From Thermoanaerobaculum aquaticum (GTDB taxonomy: Bacteria; Acidobacteriota; Thermoanaerobaculia; Thermoanaerobaculales; Thermoanaerobaculaceae): a stretch of 43,784 nt of DNA. Shown in pieces: positions 17,673 through 25,692 of this stretch. The position numbers were made by a program, and so were the translations under genes. Positions within the stretch are counted from its first letter, which is position 1. Every line of letters starts with the position of its first letter. The notes beneath the pieces were generated by a model. That model saw nothing but the letters and a program-made list of their open reading frames with translations. It searched no databases and was not told where the DNA came from. The stretch lies in assembly GCF_000687145.1 (NCBI RefSeq), contig NZ_JMFG01000009.1:1-43784 (forward strand), read 5' to 3'.

Positions 17673-17688
17673 TGGCACGCAACTTGCT
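17673..17688 (+). promoter_or_regulatory. Sigma-54 promoter of the Rieske-octahaem-Nap operon
   Basis: TGGCAC-N5-TTGCT matches the -24/-12 consensus with the GG and GC dinucleotides at the required 12-base offset. Transcription would begin near 17699, right at the ribosome-binding site GGGGAGG, leaving a leader of only about 12 bases before the ATG at 17711. Confidence 0.85.
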
Positions 17689-17710
17689 CTGCCTTCCCCG
17701 GGGAGGTGGT

Positions 17711-18154
17711 ATGGCCGAGAGCAACCGCCGGGAGTTTTTGGTCAACCTCATTTTGGGCCTTTCGGTAATCCCCGGTTTTGCCTGGGCAGCGCGGCACGTG
17801 CTGCGGTACCTGGTGCCACCCAAGAGCCAACGCACCACCGAGGTGCTCCTCACGCGCCTTTCGGATTTGCCGGTAGGCAGCGGCCGGGAGTTCAAGGGGG
17901 TGTTGGGCAACGACCTAATTGCCGCACGCCTGCCCTCCGGGGACGTCAGGGTCTTTTCCTCCATTTGCACGCACCTGGGGTGCCACATCCAGTGGGATCA
18001 GGTGGCGGGGAACTTCTTGTGTCCGTGCCATCTGGGGCGGTTTGACACAGAGGGCAAGGTGCTCGCCGGTCCTCCTCCCACTCCCTTGCCTTCGTTCGCG
18101 GTGCGAGTCAGCGGCAATGACGTGTACGTGACGGTTCCGGTAAAGGAGGGGTAG
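17711..18154 (+). CDS. Rieske iron-sulfur protein
   Basis: This is the high-potential [2Fe-2S] subunit of a cytochrome bc-type quinol oxidase. It has 147 residues, with an N-terminal NRREFLVN motif and a hydrophobic segment at about 10-26 that form a TAT-type signal anchor. Cluster ligands are C86 and H88 in CTHLGC and C104 and H107 in CPCHLGRFD, with C91 and C106 placed for the structural disulfide. It is the first gene after the sigma-54 promoter and lies three bases before cytochrome b. No cytochrome c1 or f follows; instead an octahaem cytochrome does, which suggests that electrons from the Rieske centre pass to dedicated multihaem proteins. Confidence 0.93.
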   Translation: MAESNRREFLVNLILGLSVIPGFAWAARHVLRYLVPPKSQRTTEVLLTRLSDLPVGSGREFKGVLGNDLIAARLPSGDVRVFSSICTHLGCHIQWDQVAGNFLCPCHLGRFDTEGKVLAGPPPTPLPSFAVRVSGNDVYVTVPVKEG

Positions 18155-18157
18155 GGC

Positions 18158-19273
18158 ATGGCAAGCCGTCCGGAAATCCCGAAGTGGCTACGCTTTTTGC
18201 GGGAGAGGGTCCCGGTCAACATCGAGGTTTTTGAGGAGCTTTCCAAGGAGCCCATCCCCCACCACATGAAGAACTGGTGGTACTGCCTGGGTGGAACGCC
18301 CCTCATGCTGCTGGCCGTACAGGTGGTGACCGGCATCCTTTTGACCTTTTACTACCGCCCGTCCCCCGAAGACGCTTACAACTCGGTGCGCATGATTACC
18401 GAGGAAATCCCCTTTGGCTGGTGGATCCGCTCGGTGCATCACTGGGCCGCCAATCTCATGGTGCTGGCGGTGGGCCTGCACATGATTCGTGTGTTTTTCA
18501 CCGGAGCTTACCGCAAGCCGCGAGAGCTCAATTGGGTGGTGGGCACGGGTTTGCTGTTTACCACGCTGGGTTTTGCCTTTACCGGCTATGCCCTGGTTTA
18601 TGACCAGCTCTCCTACTGGGCAGCCACCGTGGGCACCAACGTGGCGGAGCAGTTCCCGGTCATCGGTCCGTGGATCGCCAGACTTCTTCGTGGCGGCGAA
18701 GCCGTCAACCCCACCACCCTCACGCGGTTTTTCGTGTTTCACGTGGGGGCGATGCCCACGCTGATGGTGATTCTCCTGGGCATGCACATTTTCCTCTTGC
18801 GGGTGCACGGCGTTATGGAGCTGGAAGCCCCGGAGGAGGTGCAGCAAACCCCATTGACCGTGGAAGAAGACCGGGAAGGCAAGAGGCGCTTCGATCCCAA
18901 CCGTTTCTTTGCCTTTTTCCCCGATCACGTGACCACCGAGCTTCTGGTGGGGATGTTCCTGTTGACGCTCCTGACCATGCTAGCTATTGTCTTTCCAGCC
19001 CACTTGGGGCCACCGGCCAACCCCGACGAGACCCCGCTCCACATCAAGCCCGAGTGGTACTTCTACCCGGTGTTTCGCTGGTTGAAGCTGGTGCCACTGT
19101 GGCTGGCCATGGGTGGCCTGCTGGTTGGCGGCTTGGCCTTCGTGCTGTGGCCTTTTATTGACGGCTGGATCCGCAGGGTCAAACCGCGCAGTGAATTGGG
19201 AACTGCCGTTGGCGCGGTGGCGGCTTTGCTGTTGGTGACTTTCTTGCTTTGGGAAGCATTAGCCACGCACTAA
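18158..19273 (+). CDS. Cytochrome b of a Rieske/cytochrome b complex
   Basis: This is the integral membrane subunit that oxidises quinol and splits its electrons between the Rieske centre and two b haems. The 371-residue protein carries the b6-like four-helix half with haem-ligand histidines in VHHWAANLM and GLHMIRVF, and in FHVGAMPTLM and LGMHIFLL. The subunit IV-like half follows with the quinol-site motif PEWYFYP near residue 300. Both halves are fused in one chain but the C-terminus is shorter than in mitochondrial-type cytochrome b. The N-terminal block HHMKNWWYCLGG is typical of Gram-negative anaerobes with multihaem partners. It is separated from the Rieske gene by three bases. Confidence 0.92.
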   Translation: MASRPEIPKWLRFLRERVPVNIEVFEELSKEPIPHHMKNWWYCLGGTPLMLLAVQVVTGILLTFYYRPSPEDAYNSVRMITEEIPFGWWIRSVHHWAANLMVLAVGLHMIRVFFTGAYRKPRELNWVVGTGLLFTTLGFAFTGYALVYDQLSYWAATVGTNVAEQFPVIGPWIARLLRGGEAVNPTTLTRFFVFHVGAMPTLMVILLGMHIFLLRVHGVMELEAPEEVQQTPLTVEEDREGKRRFDPNRFFAFFPDHVTTELLVGMFLLTLLTMLAIVFPAHLGPPANPDETPLHIKPEWYFYPVFRWLKLVPLWLAMGGLLVGGLAFVLWPFIDGWIRRVKPRSELGTAVGAVAALLLVTFLLWEALATH

Positions 19274-19289
19274 CACGAGGGGAGGGTTT

Positions 19290-20663
19290 ATGAGCCTTCA
19301 GTTCAAGAAGATCATCGTCGCGATATTTGCCGTGGCCTTTACGGCTGCCGTAATCATCGTTGGGCTTATCGAAAAGGAGCGGGCCAAGCCGGAAAAAGCC
19401 GCCGCGGCGTACGCCGATGAGGCCACCAAGGCGTGCATTACCTGCCATGACGAGAAGCACGTGGCGGTGGACTGGAGCCGGCAGTGGGAGCAGTCCCGCC
19501 ACGCGCAGAAGGGTATTGGCTGCATGGCCTGCCATGAGGCCAAGGACGGTGACAAAGACCTGTGGCTGCACGAGGGCTACAAGATTGCTACGGTCCCGTC
19601 GCCTCTGGATTGCAAGTCCTGCCACGAGCAGCAGTTCAAGGAGTTCACCGAGTCCCACCACGCCAAGGCGGCGCAGTTTATCGGTTCTCTCGACAACATC
19701 CTGGGTGAAATTGCTGAAGGAACACCGGCGGCCAACCTGGGGTGCAAGCAGTGCCACGGTTCCACGGTGCAAATCCAGCGCACCGGTGATCCCAAAACCG
19801 ACGGTCTTCCCTTACCCGGGTCCTGGCCCAACACCGGCATTGGCCGGGTGAACCCCGATGGTTCCCTGGGCACCTGCACGGCATGCCACACCAGGCATAT
19901 GTTCTCCAAACAGCAGGCGCGCGAACCCCGCACCTGCGGTCGTTGCCACATGGGCCCCGACCACCCGCAAATCGAGATTTACGAGGAGTCCAAACACGGG
20001 ATCATGTTTGCCGCCTGGCGCGACAAGATGCGTTTGGATGCCGACGAGTGGATCGTGGGCAAGACCTACACCGCCGCACCCACCTGCGCCACCTGCCATA
20101 TGGGCGCCACACCCACCATGAAAGGCACCCACGACGTGGGCGCCCGCATTTCCTGGACCTTGCGGCCGCTTTTCTCCAAGCGACTGGAAAACTGGCAGGA
20201 AAAGCGTGATCGCATGAAGAAGGTTTGCCTGGAATGCCACGGCAAGAACTGGGTGGACAACTACTTCGTGATGTTTGATGACGCCGTGGAGCTCTGGAAC
20301 AACAAGTTCGCCAAGCCCGCCAACGACATCATGGAAAAGCTCAAGGCCGCCGGCAAGGTTACGCCTACGCCTTTTGACGATCCCATCGAGTGGACCTTCT
20401 ACGAGCTGTGGCACCACGAAGGCCGTCGCGCCCGCCACGGTGCTTCCATGATGGGGCCCGACTTCACCCAGTGGCATGGCTTCTACGAGGTGGCCAAGCA
20501 CTTCTACACCAAGTTCTTACCGGAAGCGGAGCACCTCTTGCCTGGGGTCACCGCTGGCATCAACCAGCTCCCCGAGCATGCCTGGCGGCAGGGGCTTACC
20601 AAGGAGCAAATTCAGCAGATGCTGGACTTCTACCAAAAGAGGTACCAACAACGGGTGCAGTAA
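19290..20663 (+). CDS. hao: Octahaem cytochrome c, hydroxylamine oxidoreductase family
   Basis: This 457-residue protein has a hydrophobic N-terminus (about 8-27) that could be a signal or a membrane anchor. It has eight haem motifs: CITCH (49-53), CMACH (78-82), CKSCH, CKQCH, CTACH, CGRCH, CATCH and CLECH. The block CGRCHMGPDHPQIEIYEESKHG, then THDVGARISW and WHHEGRRARHGASMMGPDF, marks it as a HAO relative rather than NrfA; no CxxCK haem is present. HAO-family proteins oxidise hydroxylamine or hydrazine, or run in reverse to reduce nitrite. The position I would align with the cross-linking tyrosine of catabolic HAO is phenylalanine (GPDF), favouring the reductive direction. With NapA in the same operon, nitrite reduction is the likely role. 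Confidence 0.87.
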   Translation: MSLQFKKIIVAIFAVAFTAAVIIVGLIEKERAKPEKAAAAYADEATKACITCHDEKHVAVDWSRQWEQSRHAQKGIGCMACHEAKDGDKDLWLHEGYKIATVPSPLDCKSCHEQQFKEFTESHHAKAAQFIGSLDNILGEIAEGTPAANLGCKQCHGSTVQIQRTGDPKTDGLPLPGSWPNTGIGRVNPDGSLGTCTACHTRHMFSKQQAREPRTCGRCHMGPDHPQIEIYEESKHGIMFAAWRDKMRLDADEWIVGKTYTAAPTCATCHMGATPTMKGTHDVGARISWTLRPLFSKRLENWQEKRDRMKKVCLECHGKNWVDNYFVMFDDAVELWNNKFAKPANDIMEKLKAAGKVTPTPFDDPIEWTFYELWHHEGRRARHGASMMGPDFTQWHGFYEVAKHFYTKFLPEAEHLLPGVTAGINQLPEHAWRQGLTKEQIQQMLDFYQKRYQQRVQ

Positions 20664-20668
20664 ACGGC

Positions 20669-20692
20669 GGGGCCCCTCCGGGGGCCCCCTTT
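20669..20692 (+). terminator. Hairpin with short T run after the octahaem gene
   Basis: GGGGCCCC (20669-20676) pairs with GGGGCCCC (20681-20688) and is followed by C-TTT. The T run is short, so partial termination inside the operon, lowering expression of the porin and nap genes, is more likely than a full stop. Confidence 0.55.
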
Positions 20693-20700
20693 AACCCCCC

Positions 20701-20720
20701 GGCCTTGTGAAAACAAGGCC
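20701..20720 (+). repeat. Second intercistronic hairpin before the porin gene
   Basis: GGCCTTG and CAAGGCC form a perfect seven-pair stem with a six-base loop, directly ahead of the porin ribosome-binding site AAAGGAGGA. It lacks a T run. It could protect the 5' end of a processed porin-nap message. Confidence 0.5.
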
Positions 20721-20740
20721 AAAGAAAGGAGGAGACGGTG

Positions 20741-22252
20741 ATGAAACGGTGGATGGTTATTGTGATGGTCATGGTGGTCGTGGGCTTTGCCTGGGCGCAA
20801 AACCCACAAGCCCAAGCTTCCCCGGAAAAGCCCAAGCTTTCCTTGAGTTTGTCGGGGTTTTACGAGTTCAACGGGTACACCCAGAACAACTTCTTCTTCG
20901 GTGCCCGTCCATCTGGCCTGGTCACCGACCACGACGATTACGCCATTCAGCTCTTGCGCTTGCAAAGCGAGCTGGCTTACGGCCCCAACGTGAAAGCGGT
21001 GATGCGGGTGGACTACGCCCAGGGTATCTGGGGCATTGACGACCAGTACCGGGATAACTTCCGTCCGGGATTTTCCAACCTCTACAACAACAAGGACACC
21101 AACTCCACGGTGCACGTGGACTGGGCTTACGTCGAATTCAACGCGGCTAAGCTCGGGAACACCACCTTCCGCATCGGTCGCATGAAAAACGCCCTGGGTA
21201 ACCTGCTGGTGTTGGATCAGGACGGCGACAGCGTGCAGGTGTCGAAAAAGCTGGGGAACTGGGCTGCCACCCTTAACTGGACCAAGATGTACGAAGGTGC
21301 CGATAGCCTCACCGACAACGCTGTGGGCGCCACCAACGGCAAAGACGCCGATCTCTTTTACGTGAACTTTGCAGGTAAAGTGGGCAACTTTGACCTCCAG
21401 CCCTACCTGGCGTACTACACCGATCGCGGTTATCGCGACAACACCACGTACCTCCCCAACGAGCTGCAGTACTTCAACGCTCGCTTCCGCCCCAACATCA
21501 CCACCGCGCAAGTGGCGGGCTTGGCGTTCAACGGAAAGGTGGGGAACCTGAGCCTCAAAGGCGAGGTGGACTACCTCTGGGGCAAAGACAAGGTGCGCAA
21601 CACCAACTCCGGGCCCAACCAGCTTTTGGATGTGAACAACGGCGATCTGGAGGGCTACAACCTCTACCTGGATGCCAAGCTGCCGGTGGGCAAGACCACG
21701 CTGGGGGCGGTGTTTGGCATGGGTTCCGGTGACGACGATCCCATGTCCGGCAAGGGCAACATCAACAAGATCCGCACCAACGGCTTCTTCTACGTAACGG
21801 AAATTTGGGAAGATTCCATCATGCCCGATGAGGAAGGCATTACCCCCCAGGGCCTGGGTTCTCCCGCCTCCCGTGGCTACAGGGAATTTGAAAACACCAC
21901 GCTCCTGCAGCTCAACGCTACCTTCCCGCTGCGCCAAGACCTCAAGCTTTTCCTCTCTGGCACCTACATCCGCGCCACCGAAGCCCTGCACCCCTGGGCC
22001 GATGCCAACGGCAACAACGCCATTGATCCCGGCGAGTTTGGTGCGGCCTCTTCCCGCGACCTGGGCAAGGAAATTGACTTCAAGCTCGACTGGACGGTGA
22101 TGGACAACCTGGTGTGGACGCTCAGGGGAGGCTACTTCTGGCCGGGTGATGCGGCGCTGTACCTGGTGAACGGCAACGCCCGCCACGACAAGGAAGCTTG
22201 GGAGCTGCGGACCCAGCTTACCTTTACCTTTGGTGGGCTGAAGGTCATGTAA
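20741..22252 (+). CDS. Outer-membrane porin-like beta-barrel
   Basis: This 503-residue protein has a cleavable signal peptide (residues 1-20, ending FAWAQ). Its long alternating, aromatic-rich strands (LSLSLSGFYEFNGYTQNNF, TTFRIGRMKNALGN, LTFTFGGLKVM) indicate an outer-membrane barrel. Segments such as RIGRMKNALGNLLVLDQDGDSVQVSK resemble anion-selective or alginate-export-type porins. It sits between the octahaem and tetrahaem cytochrome genes of the same operon, so it may let nitrate or nitrite into the periplasm, or form part of an electron conduit; the sequence alone does not decide. The start is the ATG at 20741, eight bases after AAAGGAGG; a GTG at 20738 is in frame. Confidence 0.72.
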   Translation: MKRWMVIVMVMVVVGFAWAQNPQAQASPEKPKLSLSLSGFYEFNGYTQNNFFFGARPSGLVTDHDDYAIQLLRLQSELAYGPNVKAVMRVDYAQGIWGIDDQYRDNFRPGFSNLYNNKDTNSTVHVDWAYVEFNAAKLGNTTFRIGRMKNALGNLLVLDQDGDSVQVSKKLGNWAATLNWTKMYEGADSLTDNAVGATNGKDADLFYVNFAGKVGNFDLQPYLAYYTDRGYRDNTTYLPNELQYFNARFRPNITTAQVAGLAFNGKVGNLSLKGEVDYLWGKDKVRNTNSGPNQLLDVNNGDLEGYNLYLDAKLPVGKTTLGAVFGMGSGDDDPMSGKGNINKIRTNGFFYVTEIWEDSIMPDEEGITPQGLGSPASRGYREFENTTLLQLNATFPLRQDLKLFLSGTYIRATEALHPWADANGNNAIDPGEFGAASSRDLGKEIDFKLDWTVMDNLVWTLRGGYFWPGDAALYLVNGNARHDKEAWELRTQLTFTFGGLKVM

Positions 22253-22263
22253 AGGAGGCGGTT

Positions 22264-22638
22264 ATGAAAGGAAGGCTGCTGATAGGCCTTTTGGTGCTGT
22301 TGCCCTTTGTCCTAGGAGCAGCACCGGCCAAGAAGAGCAAGGTGGTCCACCCGGACGTGGACACCGAGGAAGCCTGCGACGTTTGCCACCGCGAGGTGAC
22401 CCCGGAACTGGTGGATGCCTGGTACAAGAGCCGCCATGGGCTGATGAACGTCAAGTGCTTCGTGTGCCACGGCACCATTGGCCCTGAGTTTATGCGGCGG
22501 GCCCCGGTATCCCGCTGCGTGGGTTGCCACAAGGACAAGGTGGAATCGCTTTCCAACCCCTTTTTCAAGGGGAAGGATTGCTTTTCCTGCCATGCGGGGC
22601 ATGAGCTCAACCCCCATAAGATTGGAGGTGGGCAATGA
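22264..22638 (+). CDS. Periplasmic tetrahaem cytochrome c next to NapA
   Basis: This is a 124-residue precursor with a signal peptide (about 1-20, ending LGAAPA) and four haem motifs: CDVCH, CFVCH, CVGCH and CFSCH. The pattern WYKSRHGLMNVKCFVCH (W-x-x-S-x-H before a haem) is common in NrfB/c554/HAO-type multihaem chains. It overlaps napA by four bases (ATGA). No napB or napC is seen, so this protein is the best candidate for delivering electrons to NapA, to the octahaem enzyme, or to both. AAGGAGG precedes the start. Confidence 0.85.
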   Translation: MKGRLLIGLLVLLPFVLGAAPAKKSKVVHPDVDTEEACDVCHREVTPELVDAWYKSRHGLMNVKCFVCHGTIGPEFMRRAPVSRCVGCHKDKVESLSNPFFKGKDCFSCHAGHELNPHKIGGGQ

Positions 22639-24884
22639 GCATTTCTCGAAGGGAGTTTCTGGAATCAGCAGCTGCCGCTTCGGCGCTGGCCGCCCTCTCG
22701 GGTTTGCCGCGCCCGGCGCAAGCGGCGGGTGGCGAGAAGTGGGTTAAATCGGTGTGCCGGTACTGCGGCACCGGCTGCGGGCTTTACATTGGGGTCCGGG
22801 ACGGCAAGGTCTTTGCGGTAAAGGGCGACAAAGAAAACCACAACCAGGGCTTTTTGTGCTTGAAGGGCTTCCTTTTGCCGCAAATCCTCACCGCGCCCAC
22901 CCGCTGCCTGTACCCCATGATCCGCAAGGACGGCAAGCTCGTTCGCGCCACCTGGGACGAAGCCATGAGCCTGGTGGCCGCCAGGTTCAAGGAGGCTATC
23001 GAAAAGTACGGGCCTGATTCTGTGGCGTTTTACGGCTCCGGCCAGGGCTTGACCGAAGAAACCTACGTAGCCAACAAGCTCTTCAAGGCCGGCATCCGCA
23101 CCAACAACGTGGATGGCAACCCCCGGCTGTGCATGGCTTCGGCGGTGGGGGGCTACGTCACCACCTACGGCAAAGACGAACCCATGGGCTGCTACGAGGA
23201 CATTGACCACGCCGATGTGTTCCTGCTGGTAGGTTCCAACACCGCGGAGTGCCACCCTATCCTTTTCCAGCGCATCGTACGCCGTAAGGAAAAGGCCCCG
23301 GGGACTAAGGTCATCGTTTTGGACCCGCGCCGCACCCCCACCGCCCGTATTGCCGATTTGCACATTTCTTTCAAACCCGGCACCGACTTGGCCATCCTCA
23401 ACGCCATGGCGTACGTGTTGGTGCAGGAAGGCCTCATTGACGAGGAGTTCATCAAAAACCACGTGACCTTTGGGGAAGGTACTGAAGCCAACAAGAGCTT
23501 CGAGGACTACAAGGCTTTCCTTGCCCAATACACCCCGGAAAAAGCCGCGGAAATTGCTGGTTGCAAAGCGGAAGACATTGTCACGGCGGCGCGCTGGTTT
23601 GGGGAAAAAGGAAAAGCATCCATGTCCATGTGGACCATGGGCTTAAACCAGCGCACCAAGGGTGTTTGGGCCAACAACCTGGTGCACAACCTCCACCTCA
23701 TTACCGGCAAAATCGGCACACCTGGTTCCACCCCCTTCTCCCTCACCGGCCAACCTAACGCCTGCGGCGGCGTTCGCGACGGTGGCGCCCTCTCACACCT
23801 CTTGCCCTACGGTCGCCTCATTGCCAACGAAGCCCATCGCAAGGAAATGGAAAAGCTTTGGGGCGTCCCTGAGGGGACCCTCAAGCCCAAACCGGGCCCT
23901 TCTACCGTGGAAATGTTCCAAAAGATCGAAGCTGGCGAAATCAAGTGCGTTTACATCATGTGCACCAACCCTGGCCAATCCCTGCCCAACGTGGGCCGCT
24001 ACCGCAAGGCCCTCCAGCGGGAAGACGTGTTCGTGGTGGTGGCGGAAGCCTTCCACCCCACCCGCACCACGGAGCTGGCGGATGTGGTGCTCCCCGCTGC
24101 CGCTTGGGCGGAAAAAGAAGGTGTTTACGGCTGCTCGGAGCGACGCTATCAGCTTTTGGAGCAAGCCATCCCGCCTTCCGGCGAGTCTCGCCCTGACTTC
24201 GAGATCCTCTGTGATTTGGGCCGTCGTTTGGGCTTGGGTCACCTGGTGCCGTTTAAGACTCCAACCGACGTTTGGAACGAAATCCTCACCATTTGCAAGG
24301 GCACCGTTTATGACTTTTCTGGCATGACCCGGGAACGGTTGCGGCAAGCCCACGGCATCCTTTGGCCAGCGCCCACTGCCGATCACCCGGGAACTAAGCG
24401 CCGCTACGTGAAAGGCGAGGATCCTTTCGTGCCCGCTGACTGGCCCCACCGCATCAAGTTTTACGGGCGCCCGGATAGCAGGGCAGTGGTGTGGATGCGT
24501 CCGTTTAAGGGGCCGGAAGAGGCTCCCGACGCCGACTACCCCATGTACTACACCACGGGCCGGGTTATCGAACACTGGCACACCGGCACCATGACCCGTA
24601 CCTGCAAGGAGTTGGTGCACGCCAACGCTGAAGCGGTGGCGGAAATGCACCCCGCCGATGCCGCCAAGCTGGGGGTCAAGACCGGGGACAAGGTCAAGAT
24701 CAGCTCCCGTCGCGGCAGCGAGGTGTTTAAGGTGAAGGTCACAGACACCTCCAGGGAAAACCTGGTGTTCGTCCACATGCATGACGACCAGCACCTGTGC
24801 AACCTCATCACCATTGATGCCTTGGACCCCATTTCCAAACAGCCAGAGTTCAAGATTTGCGGCGTCAAAGTGGACAAGGCTTAA
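22635..24884 (+). CDS. napA: Periplasmic nitrate reductase catalytic subunit
   Basis: NapA reduces nitrate to nitrite at a molybdenum bis-MGD centre in the periplasm. The 749-residue precursor starts with a TAT signal (SRREFLESAAAASALAAL). [4Fe-4S] ligands C41, C44 and C48 are in CRYCGTGCG and C75 is in GFLCLKG. The molybdenum ligand is C166 in NPRLCMASAV, a NapA-type context; a formate dehydrogenase would have Sec or Cys in a different setting. CTNPGQSLPN and the C-terminal cofactor segment (YYTTGRVIEHWHTGTMTR) are also typical. The length is near that of the monomeric Desulfovibrio-type Nap. An assimilatory NasA is less likely because of the TAT signal and the neighbouring napD, napG and napH. 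Confidence 0.9.
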   Translation: MSISRREFLESAAAASALAALSGLPRPAQAAGGEKWVKSVCRYCGTGCGLYIGVRDGKVFAVKGDKENHNQGFLCLKGFLLPQILTAPTRCLYPMIRKDGKLVRATWDEAMSLVAARFKEAIEKYGPDSVAFYGSGQGLTEETYVANKLFKAGIRTNNVDGNPRLCMASAVGGYVTTYGKDEPMGCYEDIDHADVFLLVGSNTAECHPILFQRIVRRKEKAPGTKVIVLDPRRTPTARIADLHISFKPGTDLAILNAMAYVLVQEGLIDEEFIKNHVTFGEGTEANKSFEDYKAFLAQYTPEKAAEIAGCKAEDIVTAARWFGEKGKASMSMWTMGLNQRTKGVWANNLVHNLHLITGKIGTPGSTPFSLTGQPNACGGVRDGGALSHLLPYGRLIANEAHRKEMEKLWGVPEGTLKPKPGPSTVEMFQKIEAGEIKCVYIMCTNPGQSLPNVGRYRKALQREDVFVVVAEAFHPTRTTELADVVLPAAAWAEKEGVYGCSERRYQLLEQAIPPSGESRPDFEILCDLGRRLGLGHLVPFKTPTDVWNEILTICKGTVYDFSGMTRERLRQAHGILWPAPTADHPGTKRRYVKGEDPFVPADWPHRIKFYGRPDSRAVVWMRPFKGPEEAPDADYPMYYTTGRVIEHWHTGTMTRTCKELVHANAEAVAEMHPADAAKLGVKTGDKVKISSRRGSEVFKVKVTDTSRENLVFVHMHDDQHLCNLITIDALDPISKQPEFKICGVKVDKA

Positions 24885-24896
24885 CCTGCAAACATC

Positions 24897-24930
24897 GGGC
24901 CCCGGCGGAGGCCACCCCTCCCCGGGGCCC
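24897..24930 (+). repeat. Intercistronic hairpin between napA and napD
   Basis: GGGCCCCGG (24897-24905) and CCGGGGCCC (24922-24930) form a perfect nine-pair stem. There is no T run, so RNA processing or stabilisation of the napA message is more likely than termination. Confidence 0.5.
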
Positions 24931-24943
24931 CAAGGAGGTAGCC

Positions 24944-25180
24944 ATGGTCATTGCCGGAGTGCTCATTACCACCAAGCCTGGGCAAGCACCTTTGGTGGCC
25001 GCAGCTTTGGCCGCCTCGCCAAACCTGAAGCTGGTAGGTGGGGATGGTCACGAAAAAATTGCCGCGGTAGTAAGCGGAGAAACTGGAGAAGCCCTGGAAA
25101 CTTGGGCTGAAGAGCTTTTAGCCGAAGACGAGCGCATCCTGGGGGTCTACCCCACCTTTGTAGGCGACGATCGGGCATGA
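24944..25180 (+). CDS. napD: NapD-like nitrate reductase maturation chaperone
   Basis: NapD binds the TAT signal of NapA in the cytoplasm and holds export until the cofactor is inserted. The protein is 78 residues, small as expected, and begins MVIAGVLITTKPGQ, the ferredoxin-like first strand common to NapD. A later segment ILGVYPTFVGDD matches the family's ending strand. CAAGGAGG precedes the ATG. Its stop overlaps the next ATG as ATGA. Identification rests on size, opening motif and position after napA. Confidence 0.8.
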   Translation: MVIAGVLITTKPGQAPLVAAALAASPNLKLVGGDGHEKIAAVVSGETGEALETWAEELLAEDERILGVYPTFVGDDRA

Positions 25181-25692
25181 GGCGCAGCCGTCGGGGTCTT
25201 ATTGCCTTCGTCTTCGCTCGCCCACCGCTTCGCCCCCCCGGCGCCAGGCCCGAGGAAGAGTTTGCGGCGCTTTGCATCCGCTGTAACCGCTGCGTGGCGG
25301 CCTGCCCCTACAAGACCCTCAAGCCAGCCGGCTGGATTTACGGAGAGCGGGCTGGCACGCCGTTGGTAGTGGCGCGGGAGGTCCCCTGCTACCTGTGCAT
25401 GGCCTGCCCGCCGGTTTGTCCCACCGGCGCCTTAGAGCCCATAACCGACAAACGCGCCGTGCGCATGGGCGTGGCCGTGGTAGACCCGCAAACCTGCTTT
25501 GCCCACCAGGGTATCCTCTGCCGCACCTGCGTTGACGAATGCCCCCTGGAAGGCGAGGCCATTTACCAAAACGGCGAGCTCAAGCCGGTGGTGACCGACA
25601 AATGCGTGGGGTGCGGGGTTTGCGAAAAGGTCTGTCCAGCTCCCGAGGTGGCCATCGTGGTGCGGCCGCGAGGTGAGGGAGAGGGGGCATGA
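25177..25692 (+). CDS. napG: NapG-like four-cluster ferredoxin
   Basis: This 171-residue iron-sulfur protein has cysteine groups for four [4Fe-4S] clusters: CIRCNRCVAACP, CYLCMACPPVCP, CRTCVDECP and CVGCGVCEKVCP. The segment LRPPGARPEEEFAALCIRCNRC is typical of NapG/MauM proteins, which take electrons from the membrane quinol dehydrogenase NapH toward NapA. The N-terminus MRRSRRGL has arginines but no clear TAT motif or long hydrophobic stretch, so its location is uncertain: it may be cytoplasmic, or exported with a partner. It overlaps both neighbours by ATGA, tying it tightly to napD and napH. Confidence 0.8.
   Translation: MRRSRRGLIAFVFARPPLRPPGARPEEEFAALCIRCNRCVAACPYKTLKPAGWIYGERAGTPLVVAREVPCYLCMACPPVCPTGALEPITDKRAVRMGVAVVDPQTCFAHQGILCRTCVDECPLEGEAIYQNGELKPVVTDKCVGCGVCEKVCPAPEVAIVVRPRGEGEGA

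Noticed and set aside
19290-20663. NrfA-type ammonia-forming nitrite reductase
   Set aside because: Eight CxxCH motifs, no CxxCK, and HAO-family blocks rule against the five-haem NrfA.
22635-24884. Formate dehydrogenase alpha subunit
   Set aside because: The molybdenum cysteine lies in a NapA-type RLCMASAV context and napD, napG and napH follow.
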